From positions 1-9,640 of the forward strand of contig CAIVYV010000142.1 of the NCBI GenBank assembly GCA_903910215.1: a DNA stretch of 9,640 nt, given 5' to 3'. Positions 1-7,805 of this stretch are shown here, piece by piece. The translations under genes were made by a program, and so were the position numbers. Within the stretch, counting starts at the first letter, position 1. Each line of letters begins with the position of its first letter. The notes beneath the pieces are model-generated. The model worked only from the letters and a program-made list of their open reading frames with translations. It made no database searches and was not told the DNA's origin. This stretch comes from an uncultured Pseudomonadota bacterium (GTDB lineage: Bacteria; Pseudomonadota; Gammaproteobacteria; Steroidobacterales; Steroidobacteraceae).

Positions 1-928
1 CGCGATACCACATGAAACAGGTCAGGAAGAAAAAGAGCTTGGCGAACAGCCAATGGAACCCCGGCTCACCGAGTGGATGCGACGCACCGAACAAGCCCTC
101 GAAGGGGCTCAGCCAACCGCCGAGGAAGAACACCGCCGTCATCGCCGAGATGAGAATCATGTTGGCGTATTCGGCGAGGAAGAACAGCGCGAAGGCGATA
201 CCCGAATATTCAACGTGGAAGCCCGCGACGATTTCAGATTCGCCTTCAGCCACGTCGAATGGCGCGCGATTGGTTTCGGCTACACCCGCGATGAGATAGA
301 CCACGAATAAAGGGAACAGCCAGATCAAAAACCAATTCGACACGCCGCCGGCTTGCGCGCGGACGATGTCACCCAGATTGAGCGTTCCGGCTGCCATCAC
401 CACGCCCACCAGCGCAAAGCCCATCGCGATTTCGTAGGCGACCACCTGTGCGGCCGAACGCATCGCGCCCAGAAACGCGTACTTGGAGTTCGCCGCCCAA
501 CCAGCGAGGATGACGCCGTAGACGCCGACCGACGTCAGCGACAGCACATAGAGCAATCCGGCGTCGATATCCGCAATAACGAGATTCGGGTCGAGCGGTA
601 CGACTGCCCAAGCTGCGAAAGCCGGTACCAGCGTGATCGCCGGCGCGATCCGGAATAGCCACTTGTTCGAGGCCGACGGAATGACGACTTCTTTCAGCAG
701 CAGTTTGATGACGTCGGCAAAGGGCTGAAAAATTCCTGGGACCAAGCCGAAGATGCTGCCGACGCGATTGGGTCCTTTGCGCAACTGCATCCAGCCGATG
801 ACCTTGCGCTCCCACAACGTCGTGAATGCGACGGAGAGAATCACCACTACCGTCACGACCAGGATCCAAAAGGTCGAGCGAACGTAGGCGGGCAACGCGG
901 CCCAGGTGTTGAGGATGAAGTCCGTCAC
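1..928 (-). CDS. nuoH: NADH-quinone oxidoreductase subunit H (NuoH), 5' part; gene runs off the left edge
   Basis: NuoH is the membrane subunit of complex I that forms the floor of the quinone chamber and links it to the proton-pumping arm (homologue of mitochondrial ND1). I translated 309 codons from a GTG at 926-928; the frame is open to the window edge. Family hallmarks are present: ERKVIGWMQLRKGPNRVG at residues 40-57, QPFADVIKLLLKE at 68-80, and the acidic quinone-site loop starting AETNRAPFDVAEGESE at 217-232. Several hydrophobic helices are evident, for example residues 20-38, 96-112, 159-181 and 199-216. The GTG overlaps the nuoG stop (GTGA, 4 nt), and a purine-rich GAGGGGG lies about 9 nt upstream, so I chose this start. 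Family members are usually 325-365 residues, so roughly 15-55 C-terminal residues are missing from view. Confidence 0.97.
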   Translation of the reverse strand, partial: MTDFILNTWAALPAYVRSTFWILVVTVVVILSVAFTTLWERKVIGWMQLRKGPNRVGSIFGLVPGIFQPFADVIKLLLKEVVIPSASNKWLFRIAPAITLVPAFAAWAVVPLDPNLVIADIDAGLLYVLSLTSVGVYGVILAGWAANSKYAFLGAMRSAAQVVAYEIAMGFALVGVVMAAGTLNLGDIVRAQAGGVSNWFLIWLFPLFVVYLIAGVAETNRAPFDVAEGESEIVAGFHVEYSGIAFALFFLAEYANMILISAMTAVFFLGGWLSPFEGLFGASHPLGEPGFHWLFAKLFFFLTCFMWYR

Positions 929-3141
929 TGCCCTGCCCCCTCGGTGGCGCGACGCGCAATCACCGTTTGCTGCAGGGCCGGGCTGCGACGCAACACGGCA
1001 TCGATCGTGTACATCGGCACATCGAGCTCGCCGATCTCGAGATCTGCGGAGCCACTGACGGCCGCGATCGCCGGGATATGTTGAGTCACGATGACCGCAG
1101 GAGCTGCTGAACCGGCGGCACTCGTGATGAGCGCCTGCAGCTCGCCACGAACTTCTTCGGAACTTTCCTGCTCGAAGCCCGGCAACTCGAGCACATTGCC
1201 AAGTACACGCAACACTTTCCAAGCCGGCCGCGCTTCGCCCGGCAACCTTGAAACGGCCGCCTGCGACTGCCAGCGACCATCGAGATTGATGTAGCTGCCC
1301 GACGTCTCGGCGAAACTGCCGATCGGCAGCAATACGTGCGCACACGCCAACAATTCTTTGGAGGCGTATGGCGTCAACGCAACGACACACGCTGCCGAAT
1401 CGAATGCCGACTCGGCGACGGCTGGAGCAGCCAAATCATGCTGCGGTTCGATGGCACCGACGAGCAGATAAGCCCGCTGCGGCGACTCGAGCATCGCACT
1501 GACATTGAGACCTAGCGCAGCTGCAGCCGACCCGCCGGCAACGCGATGCGGCAAGGCACCGGCGATCGCCGCACCCGCGGCATTACCGCCTTCGGCGAGT
1601 ACACCAACCGTGGCACTGGCAACACGCGCAATCTCAACGGCCAACGAGCGCAGATCCGCCCATGCAGGGTGACGCAAGGCCAGAGCACCGAGCCACACAA
1701 CTCGCTTCGAGCCCGCCAGCAAGGCCTCGGCAGCCGTACGCTGCTCGCTGGTCGGCGCAATACCGCGCAGCAAAGTTGAATAAGCATCGCCGACCTGCAC
1801 GCCGGTCTTCTCGATGACGGCAGTCAATACCCCAGCTAGCTGCTGCGCCCAATGGGCAGGCTCGGAGGCAATCTGAACGGCGACTGGCAACCGATATTCG
1901 CGAGCGACGGCGTCGATAAACGCCACCTTCGCGCCCGCCTTGACCGCTGCTTTGCGAAGTCGATGAGCGAGCAACGGCAATTCCGCACGCAGATTCGAAC
2001 CGACGACGAGTGCACCGGATACCGCATCGACCTCGGCAATGGGCATACCCAAAGCCGGCTGCCTCGCGTCGGCCGCAACGTCGCGAAAATCGCGCTGCCG
2101 TAGACGGTGATCGACGTTCGACGAACCCAAGGCACGCGTGAGCTTCGCAGCGAGATAAGCCTCTTCCGTCGTAGAGGACGGATGGATCAACGTGCCGAGG
2201 TTGTGACCGGCAGCCTTCAAGCCGCGAGCGGCCGCCTGTAGCGCCACTTCCCACGAGACTTCCTGCCATTGCCCATCTTGCTTGAGCATGGGCTTCGCAA
2301 GTCGATCGTCGGCGTGCACACCTTCGTAGCTATAACGATCGCGATCGGAGATCCAAGTCTCGTTGACATCGTCATTGGCTCGCGGCACGACGCGCTTAAG
2401 CTTGCCTCGCAGCACGTGTCCGAAGAGGTTGCTACCGAGGCCATCGTGCGGCGCCACGAACGGCACCTGCGACATCTCCCACGAGCGCCCCTGGTAGCGG
2501 AACGGTTTCGAGTTCAAGGCGCCGACCGGGCACAAGTCGATGATGTTGCCCGAGAGCTCGTGATCCACACTCTTTTCGATGTAAGTGCCGATCTCCATGT
2601 TCTCGCCACGACCGGTCGTGCCGAGCTCGGGAATACCGGCAATCTCCTGACCAAAGCGGACGCAGCGCGTGCAATGGATGCAACGCGTCATGTCGGTTGA
2701 GACGAGCGGGCCTAGGTTCTTATCCTTGACGACGCGCTTACGCTCGTTGAAGCGTGCGATGTCGCGACCAAAACCCATCGCGAGATCCTGCAACTCGCAC
2801 TCGCCACCCTGGTCACAAATTGGGCAATCGAGCGGATGGTTGATGAGCAGGAATTCCATCGTGGCTTTCTGCGCACCGATGGCGACCTTCGACTTGGTGA
2901 AGATCTTCATGCCCTCGGCGACCGGCGTTGCGCAGGCCGGCAAAGGCTTCGGCGCCTTTTCGACTTCGACGAGGCACATGCGGCAGTTCGCTGCCACCGG
3001 CAACTTGTCGTGGTAACAGAAACGCGGCACGTACGCGTCGTGCGCATCCGTGACATGAATGATCATCGCGCCTTTACGCGCCTTGACCGGCTTGCCGTCA
3101 ACTTCGACGTTGACGAAATCGTCCTGCGGATTCGCTGCCAT
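925..3141 (-). CDS. nuoG: NADH-quinone oxidoreductase subunit G (NuoG), iron-sulfur protein
   Basis: NuoG is the large (738-residue) iron-sulfur subunit of the complex I peripheral arm. It passes electrons from NuoF towards the Q-module. In order, it has a plant-type ferredoxin domain with [2Fe-2S] N1b ligands C42, C53, C56 and C70; the His-liganded [4Fe-4S] N5 (H102, C106, C109, C115); and [4Fe-4S] N4 (C154, C157, C160 and C204 in DLCPVGAL). A molybdopterin-oxidoreductase-like domain that has lost its cofactor role fills the rest. The four extra cysteines of cluster N7, known from E. coli and Thermus, are absent: there is no cysteine between C204 and the distal third of the protein. Length matches the family. 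The ATG lies 15 nt after the nuoF stop. A purine stretch abuts the ATG directly, too close for a normal ribosome site; see the separate RBS entry. Confidence 0.98.
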   Translation of the reverse strand: MAANPQDDFVNVEVDGKPVKARKGAMIIHVTDAHDAYVPRFCYHDKLPVAANCRMCLVEVEKAPKPLPACATPVAEGMKIFTKSKVAIGAQKATMEFLLINHPLDCPICDQGGECELQDLAMGFGRDIARFNERKRVVKDKNLGPLVSTDMTRCIHCTRCVRFGQEIAGIPELGTTGRGENMEIGTYIEKSVDHELSGNIIDLCPVGALNSKPFRYQGRSWEMSQVPFVAPHDGLGSNLFGHVLRGKLKRVVPRANDDVNETWISDRDRYSYEGVHADDRLAKPMLKQDGQWQEVSWEVALQAAARGLKAAGHNLGTLIHPSSTTEEAYLAAKLTRALGSSNVDHRLRQRDFRDVAADARQPALGMPIAEVDAVSGALVVGSNLRAELPLLAHRLRKAAVKAGAKVAFIDAVAREYRLPVAVQIASEPAHWAQQLAGVLTAVIEKTGVQVGDAYSTLLRGIAPTSEQRTAAEALLAGSKRVVWLGALALRHPAWADLRSLAVEIARVASATVGVLAEGGNAAGAAIAGALPHRVAGGSAAAALGLNVSAMLESPQRAYLLVGAIEPQHDLAAPAVAESAFDSAACVVALTPYASKELLACAHVLLPIGSFAETSGSYINLDGRWQSQAAVSRLPGEARPAWKVLRVLGNVLELPGFEQESSEEVRGELQALITSAAGSAAPAVIVTQHIPAIAAVSGSADLEIGELDVPMYTIDAVLRRSPALQQTVIARRATEGAGQ

Positions 3142-3171
3142 CTTCCCGCGCGCGGCTTACGCCGCCTCCTT
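3142..3171 (-). promoter_or_regulatory. nuoG ribosome binding region: strong Shine-Dalgarno plus hairpin spacer
   Basis: A near-perfect Shine-Dalgarno, AAGGAGG, lies at 3165-3171 within the last codons of nuoF. It is 23 nt from the nuoG ATG, normally too far to act. Between them is an inverted repeat (GCGGC at 3161-3165, GCCGC at 3152-3156) closing a four-base GUAA loop of the GNRA type. The nuoF stop codon sits in that loop. If the hairpin folds, only about 10 unpaired bases remain between stem and ATG, a normal spacing. The repeat is seen directly; its use as a structured spacer is inference. Confidence 0.45.
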
Positions 3172-4476
3172 GGTTCCATCCACGAGGCTGCGGCCACCGT
3201 GCTGGATCATGTATTCGAATTCATGACGGAACTTCGTGACGAAGCTCTGTACCGGCCAAGCCGCCGCATCACCCAACGCGCAGATGGTGTGCCCTTCGAT
3301 GCGGTTGGCGACGTCGATCAACAATTGCAGGTCTTCCATGCGACCCTGCCCATCCACGATGCGCTTGAGCACCCGGTTCAACCAACCCGTGCCTTCGCGA
3401 CAGGGCGTGCATTGGCCACACGACTCGGACTTGTAGAAGCGCGAAATACGCTCGAGTGCACGCACCATGCAGGTCGTTTCGTCCATGACGATCACGGCCG
3501 CCGAACCCACCGATGATCCGACCGCTCGAAGTGAGTCGTAATCCATGTTGACGCCCATCATGACGTCGCCCGGTACCACCTTGACCGAGGATCCGCCCGG
3601 GATGACGGCCTTCAGCTTGCGTCCACCGCGGACGCCGCCTGCGATCTCGAGCAAATCTTTGAATGCGATGCCGAGCGGCAACTCGTAGTTGCCCGGTTTA
3701 TTGACGTGCCCCGACACCGAGAAGATCACCGTGCCACCGGCATTGGTCGTCCCGAGCTGCGCAAACCACTCGGGCCCCTTACGCAGGATCGTCGGCACAG
3801 AGGCATAGCTCTGCGTGTTGTTGATGGTCGTCGGCTTGCCGTACAAACCAAAGGCCGCAGGGAACGGCGGCTTGAAACGAGGTTTACCTTGCTTACCCTC
3901 GAGCGACTCGAGCAGCGCGGTCTCTTCGCCACAGATGTACGCGCCCGCCCCCACGAACGTATAGAGATCGAAGTCGATACCCGAACCCTGCACGTTCTTG
4001 CCGAGCAGACCCGCCTCGTACGCCTCTTTCACAGCCGCTTCGAAGCGCGGCACGGGCTCACCTAAAAACTCTCCGCGGATGTAGTTGTAGCCAACAGTGG
4101 CACCCATCGCATAAGCACCGATCGCCATACCCTCGACGAGCGAGTGCGGATTGAAACGCAGGATGTCGCGATCGTGACAGGTACCAGGCTCGCTCTCGTC
4201 CGAGTTACAGACGGCGTATTTTTGGATAGGTGCGTTGCGCGGCATGAACGACCACTTGGTGCCGGTCGGAAAGCCTGCGCCACCGCGACCGCGCAGGCCG
4301 CTCGCCTTGACCGCTTCGATGACCTGCTCGCGCGTGATTTCACCGGCGAGGATTTTCTTCCACGATGAATAACCGCCGATCTTGAGGTAGCTCTCCAGTG
4401 TCCACGGGCGCTCGAGGCCGAGCGGCTCGAACACCACCAGATTCATGCGATCGCGCCAGGTGTCGTATGCAGTCAT
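3157..4476 (-). CDS. nuoF: NADH-quinone oxidoreductase subunit F (NuoF), NADH/FMN-binding
   Basis: NuoF is the subunit that oxidises NADH. It holds FMN and the first [4Fe-4S] cluster, N3, in the cytoplasmic arm. The 439-residue product has the glycine-rich GLRGRGGAGFPTGTKW at 60-75 (FMN/NADH site), NSDESEPGT at 91-99, and GAGAYICGEETALLESLEG at 176-194, which contributes to NADH and FMN binding. The N3 ligands are C353, C356 and C359 in SCGQCTPCREGT, plus C399 in HTICALGD. Length is normal for the family. The ATG overlaps the nuoE stop by 4 nt (ATGA), which suggests translational coupling. An internal ATG at codon 11 is possible but has no better ribosome site. Nothing is broken or missing. 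Confidence 0.98.
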   Translation of the reverse strand: MTAYDTWRDRMNLVVFEPLGLERPWTLESYLKIGGYSSWKKILAGEITREQVIEAVKASGLRGRGGAGFPTGTKWSFMPRNAPIQKYAVCNSDESEPGTCHDRDILRFNPHSLVEGMAIGAYAMGATVGYNYIRGEFLGEPVPRFEAAVKEAYEAGLLGKNVQGSGIDFDLYTFVGAGAYICGEETALLESLEGKQGKPRFKPPFPAAFGLYGKPTTINNTQSYASVPTILRKGPEWFAQLGTTNAGGTVIFSVSGHVNKPGNYELPLGIAFKDLLEIAGGVRGGRKLKAVIPGGSSVKVVPGDVMMGVNMDYDSLRAVGSSVGSAAVIVMDETTCMVRALERISRFYKSESCGQCTPCREGTGWLNRVLKRIVDGQGRMEDLQLLIDVANRIEGHTICALGDAAAWPVQSFVTKFRHEFEYMIQHGGRSLVDGTKEAA

Positions 4477-5021
4477 TTCAAGTCATCCAGGATCTTGTCG
4501 ACTTTTTCGGGCGTCAAGAATTCGTGGAATTCGTGATCGACCATCATCATGGGAGCGCCGGTGCACGCGGCCAGACACTCTTCTTCCTTCTTCAAAAAGA
4601 TGCGCTTGTCGGGGGTGCTCTCACCGACTTTGATGCCGAGCTTGCGCTCGCAGTGCGCGAGGATGTCCTCACCACCGTTGAGCCAGCAGCTGATGTTGGT
4701 GCAGACGCTCACGTGATGCCGACCGCACTCATGCGTCTCGAACATCGAATAAAACGTGGCTACTTCGTAGACCTGGATCGACGGTAGTCGCAAATACTCG
4801 GCGACGGCATCCATCAGCGCAGGCGTCAAAAATCCTTGGTTTTGCTCCTGCGCGAAACGCAAGGCGGAGAGCGTAGCCGAGCGCTGACGCCCCTCTGGAA
4901 AGCGCGCAATCCAGCCATCTATTTCATGGCGCGTATGCTCACTCAGCAACGAGACATTAGGACCATCGCCCGGTTCGAACACTCGACCATCACTGGTCGT
5001 TACCTGATGGGGAGCGCTCAT
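4473..5021 (-). CDS. nuoE: NADH-quinone oxidoreductase subunit E (NuoE), [2Fe-2S] protein
   Basis: NuoE is the small thioredoxin-fold partner of NuoF and carries the off-pathway [2Fe-2S] cluster N1a. The 182-residue product begins with a helical region typical of the family and contains VYEVATFYSMF at 84-94. The cluster ligands are then C107 and C112 (VCTNISCWLNG) and C149 and C153 (EECLAACTGAP). Three further cysteines (C99 and C124 among them) are not cluster ligands by position. The ATG overlaps the nuoD stop (ATGA), and a clear GGAG sits at 5032-5035, 10 nt upstream, so the start is well supported. The gene also overlaps nuoF by 4 nt at its other end. Confidence 0.97.
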   Translation of the reverse strand: MSAPHQVTTSDGRVFEPGDGPNVSLLSEHTRHEIDGWIARFPEGRQRSATLSALRFAQEQNQGFLTPALMDAVAEYLRLPSIQVYEVATFYSMFETHECGRHHVSVCTNISCWLNGGEDILAHCERKLGIKVGESTPDKRIFLKKEEECLAACTGAPMMMVDHEFHEFLTPEKVDKILDDLK

Positions 5022-6271
5022 CGATCAATTTCTCCAAAAACGATGTCCTGCGTACCAATCACCGCAACGACATCGGCCAGCATGTGGCCTTTGACCATCT
5101 CCTCGAGCGACGCGAGATGCGGGAAACCTGGCGCGCGGCACTTGAGGCGATAGGGCTTGTTGGCGCCGTCCGACACCAGATAGATCCCGAACTCCCCCTT
5201 CGGCGCTTCGACCGCGGCGTAAGTCTCGCCCTCGGGCACACAGTAACCCTCGGTCATCAATTTGAAGTGGTGAATGAGCGACTCCATGTCGCCTTTCATG
5301 TTCTCGCGACGCGGCGGCCGAACTTTGGCGTCGGCGACCATCACCGGCCCCGGGTTTTTCTTCAACCACTCGACGCACTGGGCGATGATGCGATTTGACT
5401 GACGCAACTCCTCGATGCGCACGAGATAGCGGTCGTAGCAGTCGCCGTTAACACCCACCGGGATGTCGAAGTCGAGCTGGTCGTACACTTCGTACGGCCG
5501 CTGCTTGCGCAAGTCCCAGGCGATGCCCGAACCGCGCAGCATGGGACCCGAGAATCCGAGCTGCATCGCCCGCTCTGGCGACACCACCGCGATGTTGACC
5601 GTGCGCTGCTTCCAGATGCGATTGTCTGTAAGCAGGGTCTCGTACTCGTCGACCGCTTTCGGAAAGCGCTTGGTGAAGTCCTCGATGAACTCCAACAAGC
5701 CCGCTGCACGTGCCTCGTTGAGGCGATCGGCATCTTTCTGCGAGCGCCAACGCGAAGCTTGATACTTCGGCATCTCGAGCGGCAGGTCGCGATGGACTCC
5801 GCCCGGCCGATAGTAGGTCGCGTGCATACGCGTGCCCGAAACCGCTTCGTAGCAGTCCATCAGATCTTCACGTTCCTTGAACGCAAGCAAGAACACCGTC
5901 ATCGCGCCGATATCGAGGCCGTGCGCACCGAGCCACATGAGGTGGTTCAGGACACGCGTGATTTCATCGAACATGGTGCGGATGTACTGCGCCCGTAGCG
6001 GCGGCTTCACACCGAGCAGACGCTCGATGGCCATCACATACGCGTGCTCGTTGCACATCATCGACACGTAATCGAGTCGGTCCATGTAACCGATCGATTG
6101 ATTGAACGGCTTGGACTCGGCCAACTTCTCGGTGGCGCGATGCAGCAGGCCGATGTGCGGATCGGCTTTCTGGATCACCTCGCCGTCGAGTTCGAGCACG
6201 AGGCGCAACACGCCGTGGGCCGCCGGATGCTGCGGCCCGAAGTTCATGGTGTAAGACTGGATTTCAGACAT
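5018..6271 (-). CDS. nuoD: NADH-quinone oxidoreductase subunit D (NuoD), quinone-site subunit
   Basis: NuoD is the homologue of the mitochondrial 49-kDa subunit and, with NuoB, forms the ubiquinone-reduction pocket. It is related to the large subunit of [NiFe] hydrogenases but has lost the metal ligands. The 417-residue product is standard length. NFGPQHPAAHGVLRL at 10-24 includes the loop histidines H15 and H19; PHIGLLHR is at 38-45; and DRLDYVSMMCNEHAY at 64-78 contains Y68. By spacing from H19 (49 residues), Y68 matches the quinone-headgroup tyrosine known as Y108 in bovine and Y144 in Yarrowia. The C-terminus GTQDIVFGEIDR is typical. It is a free-standing gene 3 nt after nuoC, not fused as in E. 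coli NuoCD. A GGCGGA about 9 nt upstream supports the ATG. Confidence 0.98.
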   Translation of the reverse strand: MSEIQSYTMNFGPQHPAAHGVLRLVLELDGEVIQKADPHIGLLHRATEKLAESKPFNQSIGYMDRLDYVSMMCNEHAYVMAIERLLGVKPPLRAQYIRTMFDEITRVLNHLMWLGAHGLDIGAMTVFLLAFKEREDLMDCYEAVSGTRMHATYYRPGGVHRDLPLEMPKYQASRWRSQKDADRLNEARAAGLLEFIEDFTKRFPKAVDEYETLLTDNRIWKQRTVNIAVVSPERAMQLGFSGPMLRGSGIAWDLRKQRPYEVYDQLDFDIPVGVNGDCYDRYLVRIEELRQSNRIIAQCVEWLKKNPGPVMVADAKVRPPRRENMKGDMESLIHHFKLMTEGYCVPEGETYAAVEAPKGEFGIYLVSDGANKPYRLKCRAPGFPHLASLEEMVKGHMLADVVAVIGTQDIVFGEIDR

Positions 6272-6274
6272 GGA

Positions 6275-6952
6275 TCAATTTCCGCCGAGCGCCGGGTCGT
6301 AGCGGTTGTCATGACGAATGACGCGCGGCACGAGCGTGCGCGACTCGATACTGACCGGCTCGTACACCACGCGTTGTTTGATCGGGTCGTACCGCACTTC
6401 CACGTTGCCGATCAGTGGGAAGTCTTTGCGGAACGGATGACCGATGAACCCGTAATCGGTCAGCAAGCGACGCAGATCCGGATGCCCTCGGAAGAGGATG
6501 CCGAACAGGTCGAAAGCCTCACGCTCGAACCAATTTGCCGAAGCCCAAACGTCGACGAGCGAGTCGATGATGGGCTCAGCATCATCGGCGCAGAAGGCAC
6601 GCAAACGCAGACGCTGGTTGTGTGAGATCGACAGCAACTGCACGACCACCGCAAAGCGCTGGCCGTTCTGGTGATCCTGCGCCGACGCACCGCGATTCAC
6701 GCCGCGCGAAAAACCTGACCCTGTCGCTGAGAGTGTCTTCCACTCTGACTTGCCGAATTCCGAGTAATCCACGCCGGAGAGATCCATCAACATCTCAAAA
6801 CGCAGCGTTGGATCATCACGCAACACGCGCGAGACCTCGACCCACTGCGCAGCGTCACATTCGTAGGCGATTTCGTCAGGCAGCGAGTCGATCCGACGCA
6901 GCTGCGACCCCAAGCGAGCCTCGATGGCCTGCACGGTGTTTTCGATCGTCAT
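6275..6952 (-). CDS. nuoC: NADH-quinone oxidoreductase subunit C (NuoC)
   Basis: NuoC is the homologue of the mitochondrial 30-kDa subunit, a structural partner of NuoD in the Q-module. The 225-residue product has a short variable N-terminus, then RFEMLMDLSGVDY (51-63). The family signature follows at 141-180: WFEREAFDLFGI, GHPDLRRLLTDYG and HPFRKDFPL. The C-terminal tail contains VRYDPIKQRVVYEP. Between DLSGVDY and RFAVVVQLLS lies an insertion of about 36 residues (64-99), rich in Gly, Ser, Asn and Gln, that most NuoC proteins lack. I recall a comparable but longer insert in Xanthomonas NuoC. The ATG overlaps the nuoB stop by 4 nt (ATGA). I see no clear Shine-Dalgarno, so translation probably depends on coupling to nuoB. 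Confidence 0.97.
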   Translation of the reverse strand: MTIENTVQAIEARLGSQLRRIDSLPDEIAYECDAAQWVEVSRVLRDDPTLRFEMLMDLSGVDYSEFGKSEWKTLSATGSGFSRGVNRGASAQDHQNGQRFAVVVQLLSISHNQRLRLRAFCADDAEPIIDSLVDVWASANWFEREAFDLFGILFRGHPDLRRLLTDYGFIGHPFRKDFPLIGNVEVRYDPIKQRVVYEPVSIESRTLVPRVIRHDNRYDPALGGN

Positions 6953-7446
6953 GGATTCAGCACCGAGCTCGTACGAGCGATCTTCTTTTGCAATTGAATG
7001 ATGCCGTAGAGCAAGGCCTCAGCCGTTGGGGGGCAACCCGGCACATAGACATCGACCGGCACGATGCGATCGCAACCGCGGACGACGGCGTACGAGTAAT
7101 GGTAGTAGCCACCGCCGTTCGCGCAGGACCCCATCGAGATCACCCAGCGCGGCTCCGGCATCTGGTCGTAGACCTTGCGCAGCGCAGGGGCCATCTTGTT
7201 GACGAGCGTGCCCGCAACGATCATGACGTCCGACTGACGCGGACTCGGGCGGAACACGACGCCGAAGCGATCGAGGTCGTAGCGCGAGGCACCGGCGTGC
7301 ATCATCTCAACCGCGCAACATGCGAGCCCGAAAGTCATTGGCCACAACGAACCCGTGCGAGCCCAATTGACCAGGTTATCGACCTGCGTGGTGACGAAAC
7401 CACGCTCAGCAAAGCTCTGCGCTTCGCTGCTGTTGTTCAATCCCAC
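6949..7446 (-). CDS. nuoB: NADH-quinone oxidoreductase subunit B (NuoB), N2 cluster subunit
   Basis: NuoB (PSST homologue) carries [4Fe-4S] cluster N2, the last electron carrier before ubiquinone. Counting from the start chosen here the product has 165 residues. The N2 ligands are the tandem C43-C44 (GLACCAVEMMHAG), C108 (SMGSCANGGG) and C138 (VYVPGCPPTAEAL). RPSPRQSDVMIVAGTLVNKM at 66-85 is also characteristic. Three non-ATG starts compete: GTG at 7465-7467, GTG at 7444-7446 and TTG at 7438-7440. I prefer 7446, because AGGGAG lies 7 nt upstream of it and the resulting N-terminus (MGLNNSSEAQ) fits the family. This gives a 10-nt overlap with nuoA. The outer GTG has no ribosome site, and the TTG sits too far from the purine stretch. 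Confidence 0.96.
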   Translation of the reverse strand: MGLNNSSEAQSFAERGFVTTQVDNLVNWARTGSLWPMTFGLACCAVEMMHAGASRYDLDRFGVVFRPSPRQSDVMIVAGTLVNKMAPALRKVYDQMPEPRWVISMGSCANGGGYYHYSYAVVRGCDRIVPVDVYVPGCPPTAEALLYGIIQLQKKIARTSSVLNP

Positions 7447-7805
7447 TCGAGCGCTCCCTTCTTCCACTCGTAGATGAACCCGACGATCAGGATGCCGAGG
7501 AAGATCCCCATGGCGACAAGACCGAAGGTGCCGATCGATTTAAGTGCGACGGCCCACGGAAAGAGGAAAGCAATTTCGAGATCGAAGACGATGAAGAGAA
7601 TGGCGACGAGGTAGTACCGAACGTCGAATTTCATGCGGGTGTCTTCGAATGCCTCGAAGCCACACTCGTAAGCGGATAGCTTTTGCGCGTCGTCAGGCGA
7701 CTTGGAGAAGTACCGACCCAGTCCGGTACCCAGTAACAGCAGCACGGTAGCGAGACCCGTGGCCACTGCCAGAAAAATCAGTGCAGGCAGATAGTTCGAA
7801 AGCAT
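7437..7805 (-). CDS. nuoA: NADH-quinone oxidoreductase subunit A (NuoA), membrane protein
   Basis: NuoA (ND3 homologue) is a small three-helix membrane subunit next to NuoH at the quinone entry side. The 122-residue product has hydrophobic helices at about 8-29, 64-84 and 92-112. The loop after helix 1 contains YECGFEAFEDTRMKFDVRYYL (46-66 in part), with C48 corresponding to the conformationally mobile loop cysteine of ND3. Helix 2 contains FDLEIAFLFPW (74-84), with the conserved acidic residues D75 and E77. The frame is open 21 codons further upstream, but that extension is Arg-rich leader sequence. I chose ATG 7803-7805 because MLSNYLP fits the family start and AGGG lies 8 nt upstream. It is the first gene of the nuo cluster. 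Confidence 0.97.
   Translation of the reverse strand: MLSNYLPALIFLAVATGLATVLLLLGTGLGRYFSKSPDDAQKLSAYECGFEAFEDTRMKFDVRYYLVAILFIVFDLEIAFLFPWAVALKSIGTFGLVAMGIFLGILIVGFIYEWKKGALEWD

Noticed and set aside
369..959. 196-codon minus-strand frame with an ATG at 957-959
   Set aside because: It is the wrong frame of the nuoG end and nuoH. The correct nuoH frame begins at GTG 926-928 and gives an unmistakable ND1-family protein.
3146..3155. Perfect 10-bp palindrome CCGCGCGCGG in the nuoF-nuoG gap
   Set aside because: A simple alternating CG run. It has no spacer to form a hairpin loop and no partner site, so I do not call it an operator.
2836..3516. 226-codon plus-strand frame across the nuoG-nuoF junction
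   Set aside because: His/Arg/Asp-rich shadow that crosses two real genes, with no ribosome site or neighbours to support it.
6622..7473. 283-codon open frame on the plus strand opposite nuoC and nuoB
   Set aside because: The translation is Arg/Ala/His-rich with no recognisable domain and lies wholly antisense to two well-conserved nuo genes. Long antisense frames are expected in GC-rich coding DNA.
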